DNA from: Williamsoniiplasma luminosum
GTDB lineage: Bacteria > Bacillota_I > Bacilli_A > Mycoplasmatales > Mycoplasmataceae
NCBI RefSeq assembly: GCF_002803985.1
Contig: NZ_CP024963.1
Span: 682,001 to 746,000 of the forward strand
DNA length: 64,000 bases
Direction: 5' to 3'
The position numbers were made by a program, and so were the translations under genes. Under the pieces are notes generated by a model, which had not been told where the DNA came from, searched no databases, and saw only the letters and a program-made list of their open reading frames with translations. Shown one piece after another: positions 42,454-52,798 of this stretch (within the stretch, counting starts at the first letter, position 1; each line of letters starts with the position of its first letter).

Positions 42454-45342
42454 TTACAATTTTTTACTTTTTCTTTTGGTTTTTGCCAAAGCGATTTTTT
42501 CATCTTCTTCAACCATTTTAGAAACGATATGACGATTTCTTTGTCATGCTTCACGACTTCAATGATAGGCATAAAAAGTAATGAAATCTCAAAGCAAAAT
42601 TCCAATTGATGGAACGAGTGCTAATCCAATTGCAGCAAAGAACATGGCAATTGTATTTTGATTTCACCCATGTTCACCAAAACTGATTAATTTAAATACA
42701 TGATCATTTAAAACAGGAGTGAAGATAAAAATTATATTCAATAATAAAGCAATTAAAGAAGCATACACTAATGGTTTTGAAATTGAAAAACTAATTTTAT
42801 TGGTCGCTTTTCAATTCGATAATTTGATCAAGTGGGCAAAAATTAAGGGAGCAAAAGTGATTGAAATAAATAACGCTGTGCGTCCAAAAATAATTGCATT
42901 TTCTTGTTGGGCAACTGAGAAATTAGCACTATGAATAACTTCTCATCATCATGAAGTTTGACCCTTTGAAATTTCCAAAATTAAAGCTTCTGGGGTAAAG
43001 GCCATTCCTAAATAAAATGCTCCCACAGAAACAATGGTCATGACGATCACAATTTTCAAAATTGGAATTAGTAAACCGTTGAGTAAACCGTTACTTCCGG
43101 TTTTGGGTGGTAAATTCATCAATGTTGAATCTAATGGCCCCATCCCAATGGCAATGGCTAAACATGATTCCACAACTAAGTTGACATACAAAATATCAAC
43201 AGCGTTCAGTGGAGCGGTGTTATTGATTATTGATAAAATCAAGATTGTTAAAACGTTCGCAAAATTATATCCCATCAACAAAACAATTGAACGTCTAATT
43301 TTTTGAAAAACGTTTCTCCCTTCGTTAACACCTTTCATAATGGTACTGAAATTATCATCGGTTAAAATTACATCAGCGGCTTGTTTAGCAACATCAGTTC
43401 CAGTAATTCCCATTGCCACTCCAATTTCAGCTTTGGCAAGGGAAGGAGCATCATTTACTCCATCTCCAGTCATCGAAACGATATTGCCTTTTTCTTGAAG
43501 TAAATTCACAATTCGCACTTTGTGTTCCGGATTAACCCGCGCAAAAACTTTAATATTATCAATGATTCTTAAAAGGTCAACATCACTCATTGCTTCTAAA
43601 ACATCCGAGCTCATCACTTCATATTCGGTATATGCTAAATTTAAATCTCGAGCAATTGCCAGTGCAGTAATTGCGTGATCACCTGTAATCATCACAACTC
43701 TGATTCCAGAGTTGTGAGCTTCTGCAACTGCTTGAACTGCTTCAGGACGGACAGGGTCGATCATTCCAACAGCTCCAATAAAAATTAAGTTTTGCTCCAA
43801 ATCATCTTGATTGTCTAAATCATCATAGCCATCATTATAAGCAAATGCTAAAACACGCAATGCTTGATCAGATAGTTTTTTAGCATGATTTAGAATTTCT
43901 TTTTTTAATTTTGGCGTAAATTTCATGATTTTGTTATCAATCAAAATTCTAGTTGTGACGTGCAACAACTGATCGATTGCACCTTTGGTGAAAATAATAT
44001 TTTCACCATTGACTTTGTTGACTGTACTCATCAATTTTCTTTCACTATCAAAAGGCATTTCATCAATTCGTTGTCATTTTTTTCGAGCGACAGTTTCATG
44101 AACGCCCATTATTTCAGCAAAATCCACTAATGCTAATTCAGTTGGATCTCCAATTCTTTCTTCACCTTCAGTGACAGAGTCATTTGGTAAAACTAAACCT
44201 TTTAACATCAGATCTTTGTGTTCATCTAAATTAGTATCAATAAATTCTTGATCAGTTAAAATTTTGTTATTTCAAATCATTCTTTTAACAGTCATTTTAT
44301 TTTGGGTTAGCGTTCCGGTTTTATCAGTACAAATCACATTAACACTTCCCAAAGTTTCAACTGAAGATAATTTTTTAACGATTACATTTTCTTTAACCAT
44401 TCTTTTAGTTGAAAAGGAAAGTGTGATTGAAACAATCGCGCTTAAAGATTCGGGAATCACCCCAATTGCCAAAGTTATTGCAATAATTAAAAAACTAGAT
44501 CAACCATCTTTTTCACCAATCACCATCATGATTGTGAAAAAAAGCACTCCAATGGTTACAGCAACCAAACTAATTCAGTAACTAAATTTTTTGATTTTTT
44601 TGGCTAGTGGTGTTTCTTTATCTGAGTTTTCATTAATTGTTTGTGAAATTTTACCAATTTCAGTATTAATTCCAGTTTTGGTCACAACCCCAATTCCACG
44701 ACCAGTCGTGGTAAAAGTTGACATAAAAACAACGTTTTTTAATTCAGCTAGAATTGGTGTTGAATTTTGTTGTTGATTTGATTTTTCAACTGGTAATGAT
44801 TCACCAGTTAAAACAGATTCATCAACCATTAAATCTGAAGCTTCAATAATTCTTAATTCTGCTGGAATGTATTTTCCAGCTTCTAAAATAACAATATCTC
44901 CAACCACTAAATTTTCAGCATCAATTTCTTTTTGTTGTCCATCACGAATCACAACAGCTCGTGGTTTAGATAAGGATTTTAAAGCATCAACAGATTTCCG
45001 CGCTTTCATCGTTTGGACTGTTTGCAAAATCGCATCAAGTACAACAATTAAAATAATAACAATAAATTCAATAAAATCTTCTCATGTCATCGCTTCACTT
45101 CAACGCCCAAACCTTGGGGCAAGAACCGAAATGATTGCAGCTGTCATCAAAAGAATTTGAATTGGTTCAATTAAACTCAATCCAAAAATAATGTATCAAG
45201 GTCTTTGTTTTTTAATTGGTAAAACGTTGCGACCATTAATTTTTAAACGTTGATTAACTTCTGTTTCATTTAAACCATTTTTATAATCAGTTTTTAAACT
45301 CGATTCTGTTTCTTTTAAATTGTTATTTTCAAAATTATTCAT
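42454..45342 (-). CDS. P-type cation-transporting ATPase (calcium-pump type)
   Basis: Membrane ATPase of 962 residues, most like bacterial PMR1/SERCA-type Ca2+ pumps (type II). It shows VDESVLTGESLPVEKS in the actuator domain, GVIPESLSAIVSITL in the ion-binding helix, the phosphorylated Asp340 in CTDKTGTLTQNKMT, IFTKGAIDQLL for nucleotide binding, VMITGDHAITALAIA, and MTGDGVNDAPSLAKAEIGVAMG. About ten membrane helices are expected. TGA-encoded Trp break the frame into four or more pieces under the standard code. It starts two bases after engB, so the two are co-transcribed. The exact ion is inferred. Confidence 0.9.
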
Positions 45343-45344
45343 TA

Positions 45345-45938
45345 TTACTCTCTTCCATCTAATAATTCTACAAGTACATTATAAACCAAATTAATGTTGG
45401 TTTTATTCGTGTTAGATACTTTTAAAAAGGTATCATTTTCATCAAAATTAAGAATTTTTTTGATACTTTTTTCATTTTTTTGAATGTCATTTTTTTTCAA
45501 TTTATCTAATTTTGTTCCAATCATCAAAACTTTTAAATCAACTTCTTTTAAGAAGTTGTACATTTGTAAATCATCAGCTGTTGGATCGTGTCGCATGTCA
45601 ACTAACATACAAACTCCAACAAGATTATTTCGATTAGTTAAATAGTCATCCATCATTTCACCAAACGCCATTTTTTGAGCAAGATTAACCTTGGCATAAC
45701 CATATCCTGGAGCATCAACAATTCTAAATTGACCATTATTAATATTAAAGAAATTTAATAATCTTGTTTTCCCGGGAGCAGAACTAGTTTTGGCTAATTT
45801 ATTTTGATTAGTGATCGCATTGATAAAAGTAGATTTACCAACATTAGACCTTCCAACAAAGCAAATTTCATCAACCCCATCGTCTATTCATCCACTTTTA
45901 TCAGCAGCTGATTTAATAAATGTTGCAGTTTTAATCAT
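45345..45938 (-). CDS. engB: Ribosome biogenesis GTPase EngB (YsxC/YihA)
   Basis: Essential GTPase for 50S assembly, 197 residues. Motifs: EICFVGRSNVGKSTFINAI (G1), TSSAPGKTRLLNFF (G2), VDAPGYGYAKV (G3), LMIGTKLDKL (G4). One TGA-encoded Trp lies at residue 17. The ribosome-binding site overlaps the stop of the upstream gene (TAAGGAG), indicating coupling. Confidence 0.93.
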
Positions 45939-45947
45939 TTTTTCTCC

Positions 45948-46502
45948 TTAATCAAATTTATTAGGAATATTTAATTCCTTAATCAAATCTTTTATCTTGT
46001 AATTATACCTTATTTTAGCTTTTTCAATGTTGCCAATAACCTCTTGGTCTTTTCACATAATCACAATTCATTTTCTTTTCAAATCATTTTCAATACTCAT
46101 CAGTTCTTGAACTGGAATCATTGAATCTAAAAAAACTAAATTATTGTTTTTGAAAATAAAAATGATTCCAGACATCAATTTTCTTTCAAATAAGATAATA
46201 AAAATTGAAAACGTAATCATTCCAATTGAAAATGAACCAATGATTCAATTAAAAGCTGTTAATTTGAATGTATTGGCAACATGAACAACAAAAATGATAG
46301 TAATAACGAGAAAAAAACTTACAAAACAACAAATGATGATTCAATGTATTAATCACATTTTACGATTTTCTCAAAAAACTACTTCCTGTTGTTGAAATTT
46401 TTTAAGTTGAAAAATATCATTTGTTGTTTTGTAAAGAAAAAATGCAGTAATTATAAAAATTACAATTGTCAGAACAAATGTTGAAATTGCGATACTATTC
46501 AT
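45948..46502 (-). CDS. Hypothetical membrane protein (cluster gene 3)
   Basis: Visible only with TGA as Trp: 184 residues from ATG 46502 to TAA 45948. Three hydrophobic segments lie near residues 5-24, 50-76 and 85-108, then a soluble part with a strand-rich start (MSGIIFIFKNNNLVFL) and a basic helical end. It overlaps the preceding gene by eight bases, and its stop forms part of the engB ribosome-binding site. I do not recognise a family; its soluble half may be related in plan to that of its neighbour. Confidence 0.7.
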
Positions 46503-47133
46503 TTTTTTCTCCTTTGATTAGATTATTAATAATTAAAACAATGATTGGATCAATTAACAAAAAATCATAAACACTTTTTTTTGTATGCAATATAACTCCT
46601 TTGAATAAAGTTTTTCGATTAGGAATCATCGAAATATAAGCTTTAAGCACATCGTTTAAATTGATTTCTAAATTTGCTTGACCCTCTCTTTGAATAATAA
46701 TTCTTTTATTTGACACAAAAATGTTTCCTTTGGATTGATTTGCACTTGATTTTAAAAACAATTTATAAGCTGATTTTAAAGGTAAAAAACTTTCATTGTC
46801 ATAATAATCATCGAGAAAATCAGCTTGATAATCGTATTTTTCCATATTTTTAAATTGCTTATTTTTTTTAGTTGAAATATTCATTTCAATATCAGATTCT
46901 AAAAATAAAATTTTCTCGCCTTTTGGTAATTGTCAATTTATCTTAATTGGTTTGATTTGTTTAAAATCAAACTCTAATTTCATATTTTCAAAGTCTTGAA
47001 AATATTTTTTTCTTTCAGCAATTAGTGGGGTGTGTTTTTTGGAATAAAAAAATGCTAAAAAACCAACAAAAATTAATGTTGCTAACCAGATTCCACCTAT
47101 AATAATTAACGCTAGAATTTTAACATCTATCAT
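46495..47133 (-). CDS. Hypothetical membrane-anchored protein, PH-like end (cluster gene 2)
   Basis: 212 residues after reading the TGA at 46933-46935 as Trp. One membrane segment near residues 8-30 is followed by a cytoplasmic region. The part SKGNIFVSNKRIIIQREG and NLEINLNDVLKAYISMIP, with a late helix, resembles bacterial PH/GRAM-like domains, where 'G.l.lTnkRii' is common. That is pattern resemblance only. It lies five bases after gene 1 and overlaps gene 3. Confidence 0.68.
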
Positions 47134-47138
47134 TTGTC

Positions 47139-47819
47139 TTAATTTTCTTCATCCATTTCTGACAAGCTTTGTTCTCAAAAGTTTATCAATAAAATAATTG
47201 ATTCATTAAAAATTAATCAATTAAAAATTTGGGCAATGTTACTTTCTTTGATTTTGAATTGATTCATTAGTAATTCGATTAAAATCGAATTACCTTCATT
47301 AAATTCGTTGAAATCTTCTTCTTTGATCAAAATATTTAAAACCTTATTAAAAGCATCATCAACTTTTAAACCTTGATTAATTTCATTTTTAATTGATAAA
47401 TATTTTTCTTTGATCAATTCAATAACTTGAGCTTTGCTAAACTCAATAATTTGTTCTTCAGTCTCGTTTTCATCATTGTCAATATTAGAAATTATTTCGT
47501 TTAATTGACCATCATTTTCTAAAATTTTTGCTAAATTAGTTGCTAAATATAAATATGACATAACCTTAAATTGGTCTAAATTGGCTTTTGAAGCAATTGT
47601 TTTTTCGAAATCCTTGGCTAAATTCACCAAAGTTTCAGCCGTGCATTCAAAATCTTCTAATTTTTCTAGATCATTAAAATTATCAATTAATATGTTCAAG
47701 CGACTAGTATCGACTTGTTCTTGTCTTAACTCTTCTTCTAAAAATTCTAAATTTGCAATTATTAAACCTAAAGCTGGTTCAAAAAAATTTAACTCTAATT
47801 CTTTTTTATTTATACTCAT
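47139..47819 (-). CDS. Hypothetical acidic helical protein (cluster gene 1)
   Basis: 226 residues, soluble, mostly helical and acidic (for example ISNIDNDENETEEQIIEF). Two TGA-encoded Trp occur in the last 30 residues. ATG 47819 follows a strong AGAGGTGG site, making it the likely first gene of the transcript that runs through the two membrane genes to engB and the ATPase. I do not recognise a family. Confidence 0.7.
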
Positions 47820-47902
47820 AGGCCACCTCTTATTATTCTTTCATTTAAATTATATCTCATATTACTTTTATATATAATCTAATATAGAGCAAAGGAGAGT
47901 TT

Positions 47903-48610
47903 ATGATCGAATTTTTAAAATTAGCAGAGATAAAACCACAAGATATCAACAATTTAAGACACATTTCACCATGGTGAAATAAAATGATTAATAAGCAAAT
48001 TAAGAAGTTGCAAAAAATCATGTTGAACTTCAAAACTAACCCGTTAGATTTTTGAAAACAAGAGCGTTTTGAAGTGGATGATTATGAATTAATGTTTAGA
48101 TCAATTAATAATTATTTAAATTTTTATAATCAGAAAATTAGTCACATTTTAACCAGTAAAAAAGCATTTAAAAAATTTGAAAAATGAATCGCAACTTATG
48201 CAAACACTTTAGGGTTTGCATCAGGGATTTATTTCATGATGCAATATTTTAACCACCTTGAAAATAATGAAGTAGAAGATAAAAAAGCATTTGCAATTGA
48301 GTTATCAAAAAAAAGATTAGATGATGTTTATGATCGTTATAAAAGAGAGATTAAAAAAATCTTGCATCATGATGATGAATTAGCACAAATTTATAAATTT
48401 GAAATGGTTGAATTCAAAACCGAAAAAAACATTTATATTGATTACCAATTAATTTTTAAAACGATTGTCAAATTTATTACTAATTTAAATCTGCAAAAAA
48501 AATTAGATGATAATGTCTTTTTGAAAGTTTTATATCACACAATTATTGTTGCCAACTTTATTCACGCTTATGTTTACTTTTCAACAAATTTAATTAAAAG
48601 AATAATATAA
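47903..48610 (+). CDS. Hypothetical protein
   Basis: 235 residues from ATG 47903 (AAAGGAG upstream) to TAA 48610. Three TGA codons in the first 100 residues encode Trp, so only the C-terminal half is open under the standard code. It is basic and helical (NKMINKQIKKLQKIM). A moderately hydrophobic stretch near residues 96-112 and one near 212-226 may touch the membrane. It is divergent from the acidic gene at 47139 and leads into the Pr6Pr-like gene 19 bases on. Confidence 0.7.
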
Positions 48611-48629
48611 TCTAGTGCATGGAGGCAAA

Positions 48630-49574
48630 ATGAAATTTAATTTAAAACAAGAATTTAAACAACAATATTTGATGGACTGAAAATTTTGATTCAAAGCGTT
48701 AGCTGGTTCATTCTTATTATGTTTAATTATCGCAATGTATATTAAAGGTTTAGTTGAAATCGGAGCATTGAAAAATAAATTAATCGAAAATTTAAAAAAT
48801 ATGGACGGTTACAAACAATCTGAAGTTATTGCATATTTAAATACTTTAAAAGGGACTGAACTTTATGACAAAATGACATGAATTTCTTTAAATATGAACT
48901 TTGTGAATGAAAGTGGAAGTTTAGATAAAGTCTTAAAAGGCTTTATGATTGGTGCTAATTTTGGTGATTCAACAATTCAAACATTCTCATACTTTACAAC
49001 TTTAAGTAATATTGCAGTTGGAGTTTGATTGCTGTTAGCAGCATTCAAACCTCAAAATGAAGGTAAAAAAGGTTTCTTAAGTTATGGCATGACTTTGGTT
49101 GTAACAACTTATATCACAATTACAATGTTGATTTATAACGGAATGTTATTACCACAAATGCTAGCGTCTGGTCGAAACTTAACCCCCGTTGGTTGATTAG
49201 AAAGTGTTGTTGAACATATGGTGATGCCACTTGCATTTATTCTTTACATTTGTTTCTTCTTCAAATCAGAAGTTTGTTATACAAAAAAACAATTTATGAA
49301 AAAAGAATGATGAAAACAACTTTTAGTTTTAGCAATTTATGCAGTTTACATTATGGTTCGAGGAGAAATGCGATACCAAGGTGAAAAACCAAAAAGTACA
49401 CAATACCCTTACTTTTTCATGGATATTCATGCTGATAATATGATGGGAATGCCGGGATGAGCATGATTGATTATTGCAATGATCTTCGTAATTGCTATTT
49501 GTTTAGGTTTCTCAATGATTTATCACATTATTTTGACAAAAAGAAACAGCAAAAACATTAACCAAGTAAATTAG
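48630..49574 (+). CDS. Pr6Pr-like polytopic membrane protein
   Basis: 314 residues, with nearly a dozen TGA-encoded Trp, so no long frame exists under the standard code. ATG 48630 follows GGAGG. Six or seven membrane segments can be drawn. The second segment region SYFTTLSNIAVGVWLLLAAF, then VEHMVMPLAFILYI and TQYPYFFMDI, match the pattern of the Pr6Pr (FAR-17a/AIG1-like) membrane proteins common in Mollicutes. Function is unknown. It is co-directional with the gene at 47903 and ends at a long terminator. Confidence 0.72.
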
Positions 49575-49584
49575 GTTTACTTTA

Positions 49585-49654
49585 AAAACAAAAAAACTCT
49601 TTTATACGAGCGATAATCTCAAAATTATCAAGTATCAAAAGAGTTTTTTTGTTT
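49585..49654 (+). terminator. Long branched terminator after the Pr6Pr-like gene
   Basis: AAACAAAAAAACTCTTTT pairs with AAAAGAGTTTTTTTGTTT over 18 bases. The interior forms a second helix, GATAAT with ATTATC. It is longer than the other terminators here. Confidence 0.75.
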
Positions 49655-49661
49655 GGAAAAT

Positions 49662-49697
49662 TAGAAATAAAAAAGCACAATGTTTGAACATTGTGCT
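49662..49697 (-). terminator. Terminator of hisS-aspS
   Basis: AGCACAATGTT (49674-49684) pairs with AACATTGTGCT (49687-49697); on the minus strand a TTTTTT tract follows. Confidence 0.85.
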
Positions 49698-49717
49698 AAC
49701 TGATGCATGAAAATTAA

Positions 49718-51451
49718 TTATTTCTTTTTAGCTGTCAGAGCAATATTTAATTCTTCTAATTGTGCTGAGCTGACATAATCAGGGGCATTGCTCATCGGAT
49801 CAATTCCTGATGAATTTTTAGGGAAAGCAATGACATCACGAATTGATTCAGCGTGACTTAATAACATTGCAATACGGTCTAAACCAAGAGCAATTCCGGC
49901 ATGATATGGTGCCCCATATTTATAAGCATTGATAAATCAACCAAAATTAGATTCAATTGTTTCTGGAGGCATTTCAATTGCTTTAAACATACGATCTTGA
50001 ATGCTTGGGTCAGTAATTCGTTGACTTCCGCCCCCAATTTCAAATCCATTTAAAACGATATCATAAGCATTGGCAAGTGCTTGTTTTTTGTTTAAATCAA
50101 AATCTTGTAACGATTCTTTTTTAGGCATTGTAAATGGATGGTGAGCAGCCACATACCTGTTTTCTTCTTCACTAAATTCAAATAATGGGAAATCTACAAC
50201 TCAAAGAATTTCATATTTATTCGGATCAGCTAAATTAAATTGTTTAGCTAAAGTTGTGCGAATTGCCCCCATTGCTTGAGAAATGATTTCATATTTTTCC
50301 TTATTAACTAACAATGTTCCTTTATTTTGAATGTTAAATTCTTTTAAGATTGCTGCTTTTTCTTGTTCAGACAATTGACCAGCAATTGAACCTGTTCAAT
50401 TGCCATTTTCATATTTAACAAATCCCAAATTATTTAAATGGTTTTGTTTAGCCACTTGTTCAAGTTCTGCTATTTGAGTTTTGTTTAATAATTCATCAAT
50501 CATAACACCTTTAATTTTTGCGTTTTGATCAGAATTTATTTGGAATAACTTGATTTGGTTTTCAGCAAAAATGTTTGTTAAATCATGAATTTTTAAATCA
50601 TATCTTAAATCAGGTTTATCAACTCCATAAAGTTCAATCGCGTCTTTATATTGGAGTCTTTTAAACGGGGTTGATAATTTAACACCTTTGATTTCTCAAA
50701 GAATTTCTTTCATTAAATTTTCAATAATGAAAATGATGTCTTCACCAGTGGCAAAACTCATTTCCATATCCAATTGAGTGAATTCGGGTTGACGATCAAT
50801 TCTTAAATCTTCATCTCTAAAACATTTTACAATTTGATAATAGCGATCAATTCCAGAAATCATTAACAACTGTTTATATAATTGTGGCGATTGTGGAAGG
50901 GCATAAAATTTATTTTCATTTAATCTTGATGGGACTAAGAAATCTCTTGCCCCTTCTGGGGTTGCTTTTCCAAAAATTGGGGTTTCAACTTCTAAAAAAT
51001 TTAGATTTTCTAAATTTTTTCGAATTACAGAATTTAATTTAGCTCTTGTAATTAAATTCTGTTGCATGTTTGGACGACGTAAATCTAAATATCGGTAAGT
51101 TAGTCTGGTGTCTTCTAAAGATTCAATCTGATCTTCGATTTGAAATGGAGTTAATTCAGCTTTATTAATAATTTTGATTTCATCAACTTTAACTTCAATC
51201 TCTCCAGTTGATAAATCATGATTTTTAGCTTTGCGTTCAAGAACGATTCCCTCAATTTCAATGACAAATTCAACTTTGATTTCTTTTGCTTGTGACTCGT
51301 CTAAAATAAGTTGGGTGATGCCATAACGATCTCTGATGTCAACAAAAGTCATTCCACCCATTTTACGAATTTTTTTAACTCATCCTTGCAAAATGACATT
51401 TTGGTCAACGTTTTGGATTGTTAATTGACCACAATTATGTGTTCTTTTCAT
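49718..51451 (-). CDS. aspS: Aspartyl-tRNA synthetase
   Basis: Class II synthetase, 577 residues. N-terminal anticodon-binding OB fold (GGMTFVDIRDRYGITQLI), motif 2 region (CFRDEDLRIDRQPEFTQLD), the bacterial insertion domain, and motif 3 near the end (GLALGLDRIAMLL-type sequence around 49870). LPQSPQLYKQLLMISG is typical. The ATG shares one base with the stop of hisS. There is no gatCAB gene nearby to judge whether it also charges tRNA-Asn. TGA-encoded Trp occurs in several places. Confidence 0.94.
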
Positions 51452-52710
51452 TATTTACCTGCTTTCATTTCTTCTACTAAATCTGAAATTTTAACTTCAG
51501 TTTGGGTTTTATTAATTTGATTTTTAATCACAATTTTTTGGGTTTCGATTTCATTATCACCAATCACAATCACATTTTTTGCTTGTAATTTTTCTGCTTG
51601 TTTAAAATTTGATTTTAAACTTCGGTTTAAATAATCTGTTTCAACTTTAATGTTGTTATTTCTTAAATCTCTAATGATTTCTAGATTTAAAATCATTGCT
51701 TCTGGGCTTAAAGCAATTGTATAAAGATCAATTCCATGATCATGATTTAAATTAATTTGATTTTCTTCTAAAATCAAAATTAATCGTTCCACTCCCATTG
51801 CAAAACCAATGGCTGGTAAATCAGGACCATCTAAATCTTTGACCAAATTGTTATATCTACCTCCAGCAATAATTGTTGATTGAGAACCTAAACTTGATTC
51901 TAAATATTTTAATTCAAAAATTAAACCTGTGTAATAATCAAGACCTCGCACTAAACGTTGATTAATGTTAATTTTCAAGCCAATTTTTTTACCAGCTTCT
52001 AAAATCTGTTGGAATCTTGCTTCATCTTCTTTTGATAAAAAACTGGTCATTTTAGGAGCAGTTTTAAATTTATTGAAATCAATTTTGCAATCCAAAGTTC
52101 TTAAAGGATTTTTATGAATTCTAACTTCGCAATCATCACATAAATCATCAAAATCAACTAAAAATTTTGTTAATTCTTTAATGTAAATTTCACGTTGTTT
52201 GCCAGTCACCAAATAATTAAGATCTAATTCTACTTTAGTATCGATTTTAATTGCTTTTGTGATTGAATCTAACATTGCAAGAATTTCAATATCTTGATAA
52301 ACACTATCAACACCAAGAATTTCTACGCCAATTTGTTCAAATTGGCGATAGCGTCCAGTTTGAGGTCTTTCATATCTAAACATTGGACCAACATAATAAA
52401 GCTTTAATGGAAGAAATTCTGGGGCGTATAATTTGTTTTCAATCAAACTCCTCACAATTGGGGCTGTGCCTTCGGGACGTAAAACAAATTCACGACCTTT
52501 TTTATCGAAAAATTCATACATTTCTTTGGATACAACATCACTTGTTTCTCCGACAGAACGGACAAACAATTCCTTTGCTTCAAAAATTGGTGTTCTTATT
52601 TCATTTAAATTATATGTTTTCAGAACGTTTATAATTGTGTTTTCTAAATCATTATATTGTTTTGATTTTATTTCGAAAATATCTTGGGTTCCTCTTGGTT
52701 TTTGAATCAT
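51451..52710 (-). CDS. hisS: Histidyl-tRNA synthetase
   Basis: Class II synthetase, 419 residues, with no Trp codon at all. It begins MIQKPRGTQDIF and shows REFVLRPEGTAPIVRS, motif 2 PMFRYERPQTGRYRQFEQIGVE, the HisA motif LVRGLDYYTG and motif 3 AIGFAMGVERLIL. AAGGTGAT precedes ATG 52710, and a TATAAT lies about 35 bases before it. The leader is too short for a T-box. It is coupled to aspS by a one-base overlap, as in many Firmicutes. Confidence 0.96.
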   Translation of the reverse strand: MIQKPRGTQDIFEIKSKQYNDLENTIINVLKTYNLNEIRTPIFEAKELFVRSVGETSDVVSKEMYEFFDKKGREFVLRPEGTAPIVRSLIENKLYAPEFLPLKLYYVGPMFRYERPQTGRYRQFEQIGVEILGVDSVYQDIEILAMLDSITKAIKIDTKVELDLNYLVTGKQREIYIKELTKFLVDFDDLCDDCEVRIHKNPLRTLDCKIDFNKFKTAPKMTSFLSKEDEARFQQILEAGKKIGLKININQRLVRGLDYYTGLIFELKYLESSLGSQSTIIAGGRYNNLVKDLDGPDLPAIGFAMGVERLILILEENQINLNHDHGIDLYTIALSPEAMILNLEIIRDLRNNNIKVETDYLNRSLKSNFKQAEKLQAKNVIVIGDNEIETQKIVIKNQINKTQTEVKISDLVEEMKAGK

Positions 52711-52745
52711 TTTATCACCTTAATCACTATGTTTTTAACATATAA

Positions 52746-52751
52746 ATTATA
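52746..52751 (-). promoter_or_regulatory. -10 box of hisS-aspS
   Basis: Minus-strand TATAAT follows ATG directly (ATGTATAAT); the -35 is unclear and lies near the relA terminator. Confidence 0.45.
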
Positions 52752-52763
52752 CATTAACTAAGT

Positions 52764-52793
52764 GAAAATAAAAAAAGTGATGTAAATCACTTT
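52764..52793 (-). terminator. Terminator after relA
   Basis: AAAGTGAT (52774-52781) pairs with ATCACTTT (52786-52793); T-rich on the minus strand. Confidence 0.75.
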
Positions 52794-52798
52794 AAAAT

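Noticed and set aside
52711-52760. A T-box upstream of hisS
   Set aside because: Only about 33 bases of leader after the -10 box.
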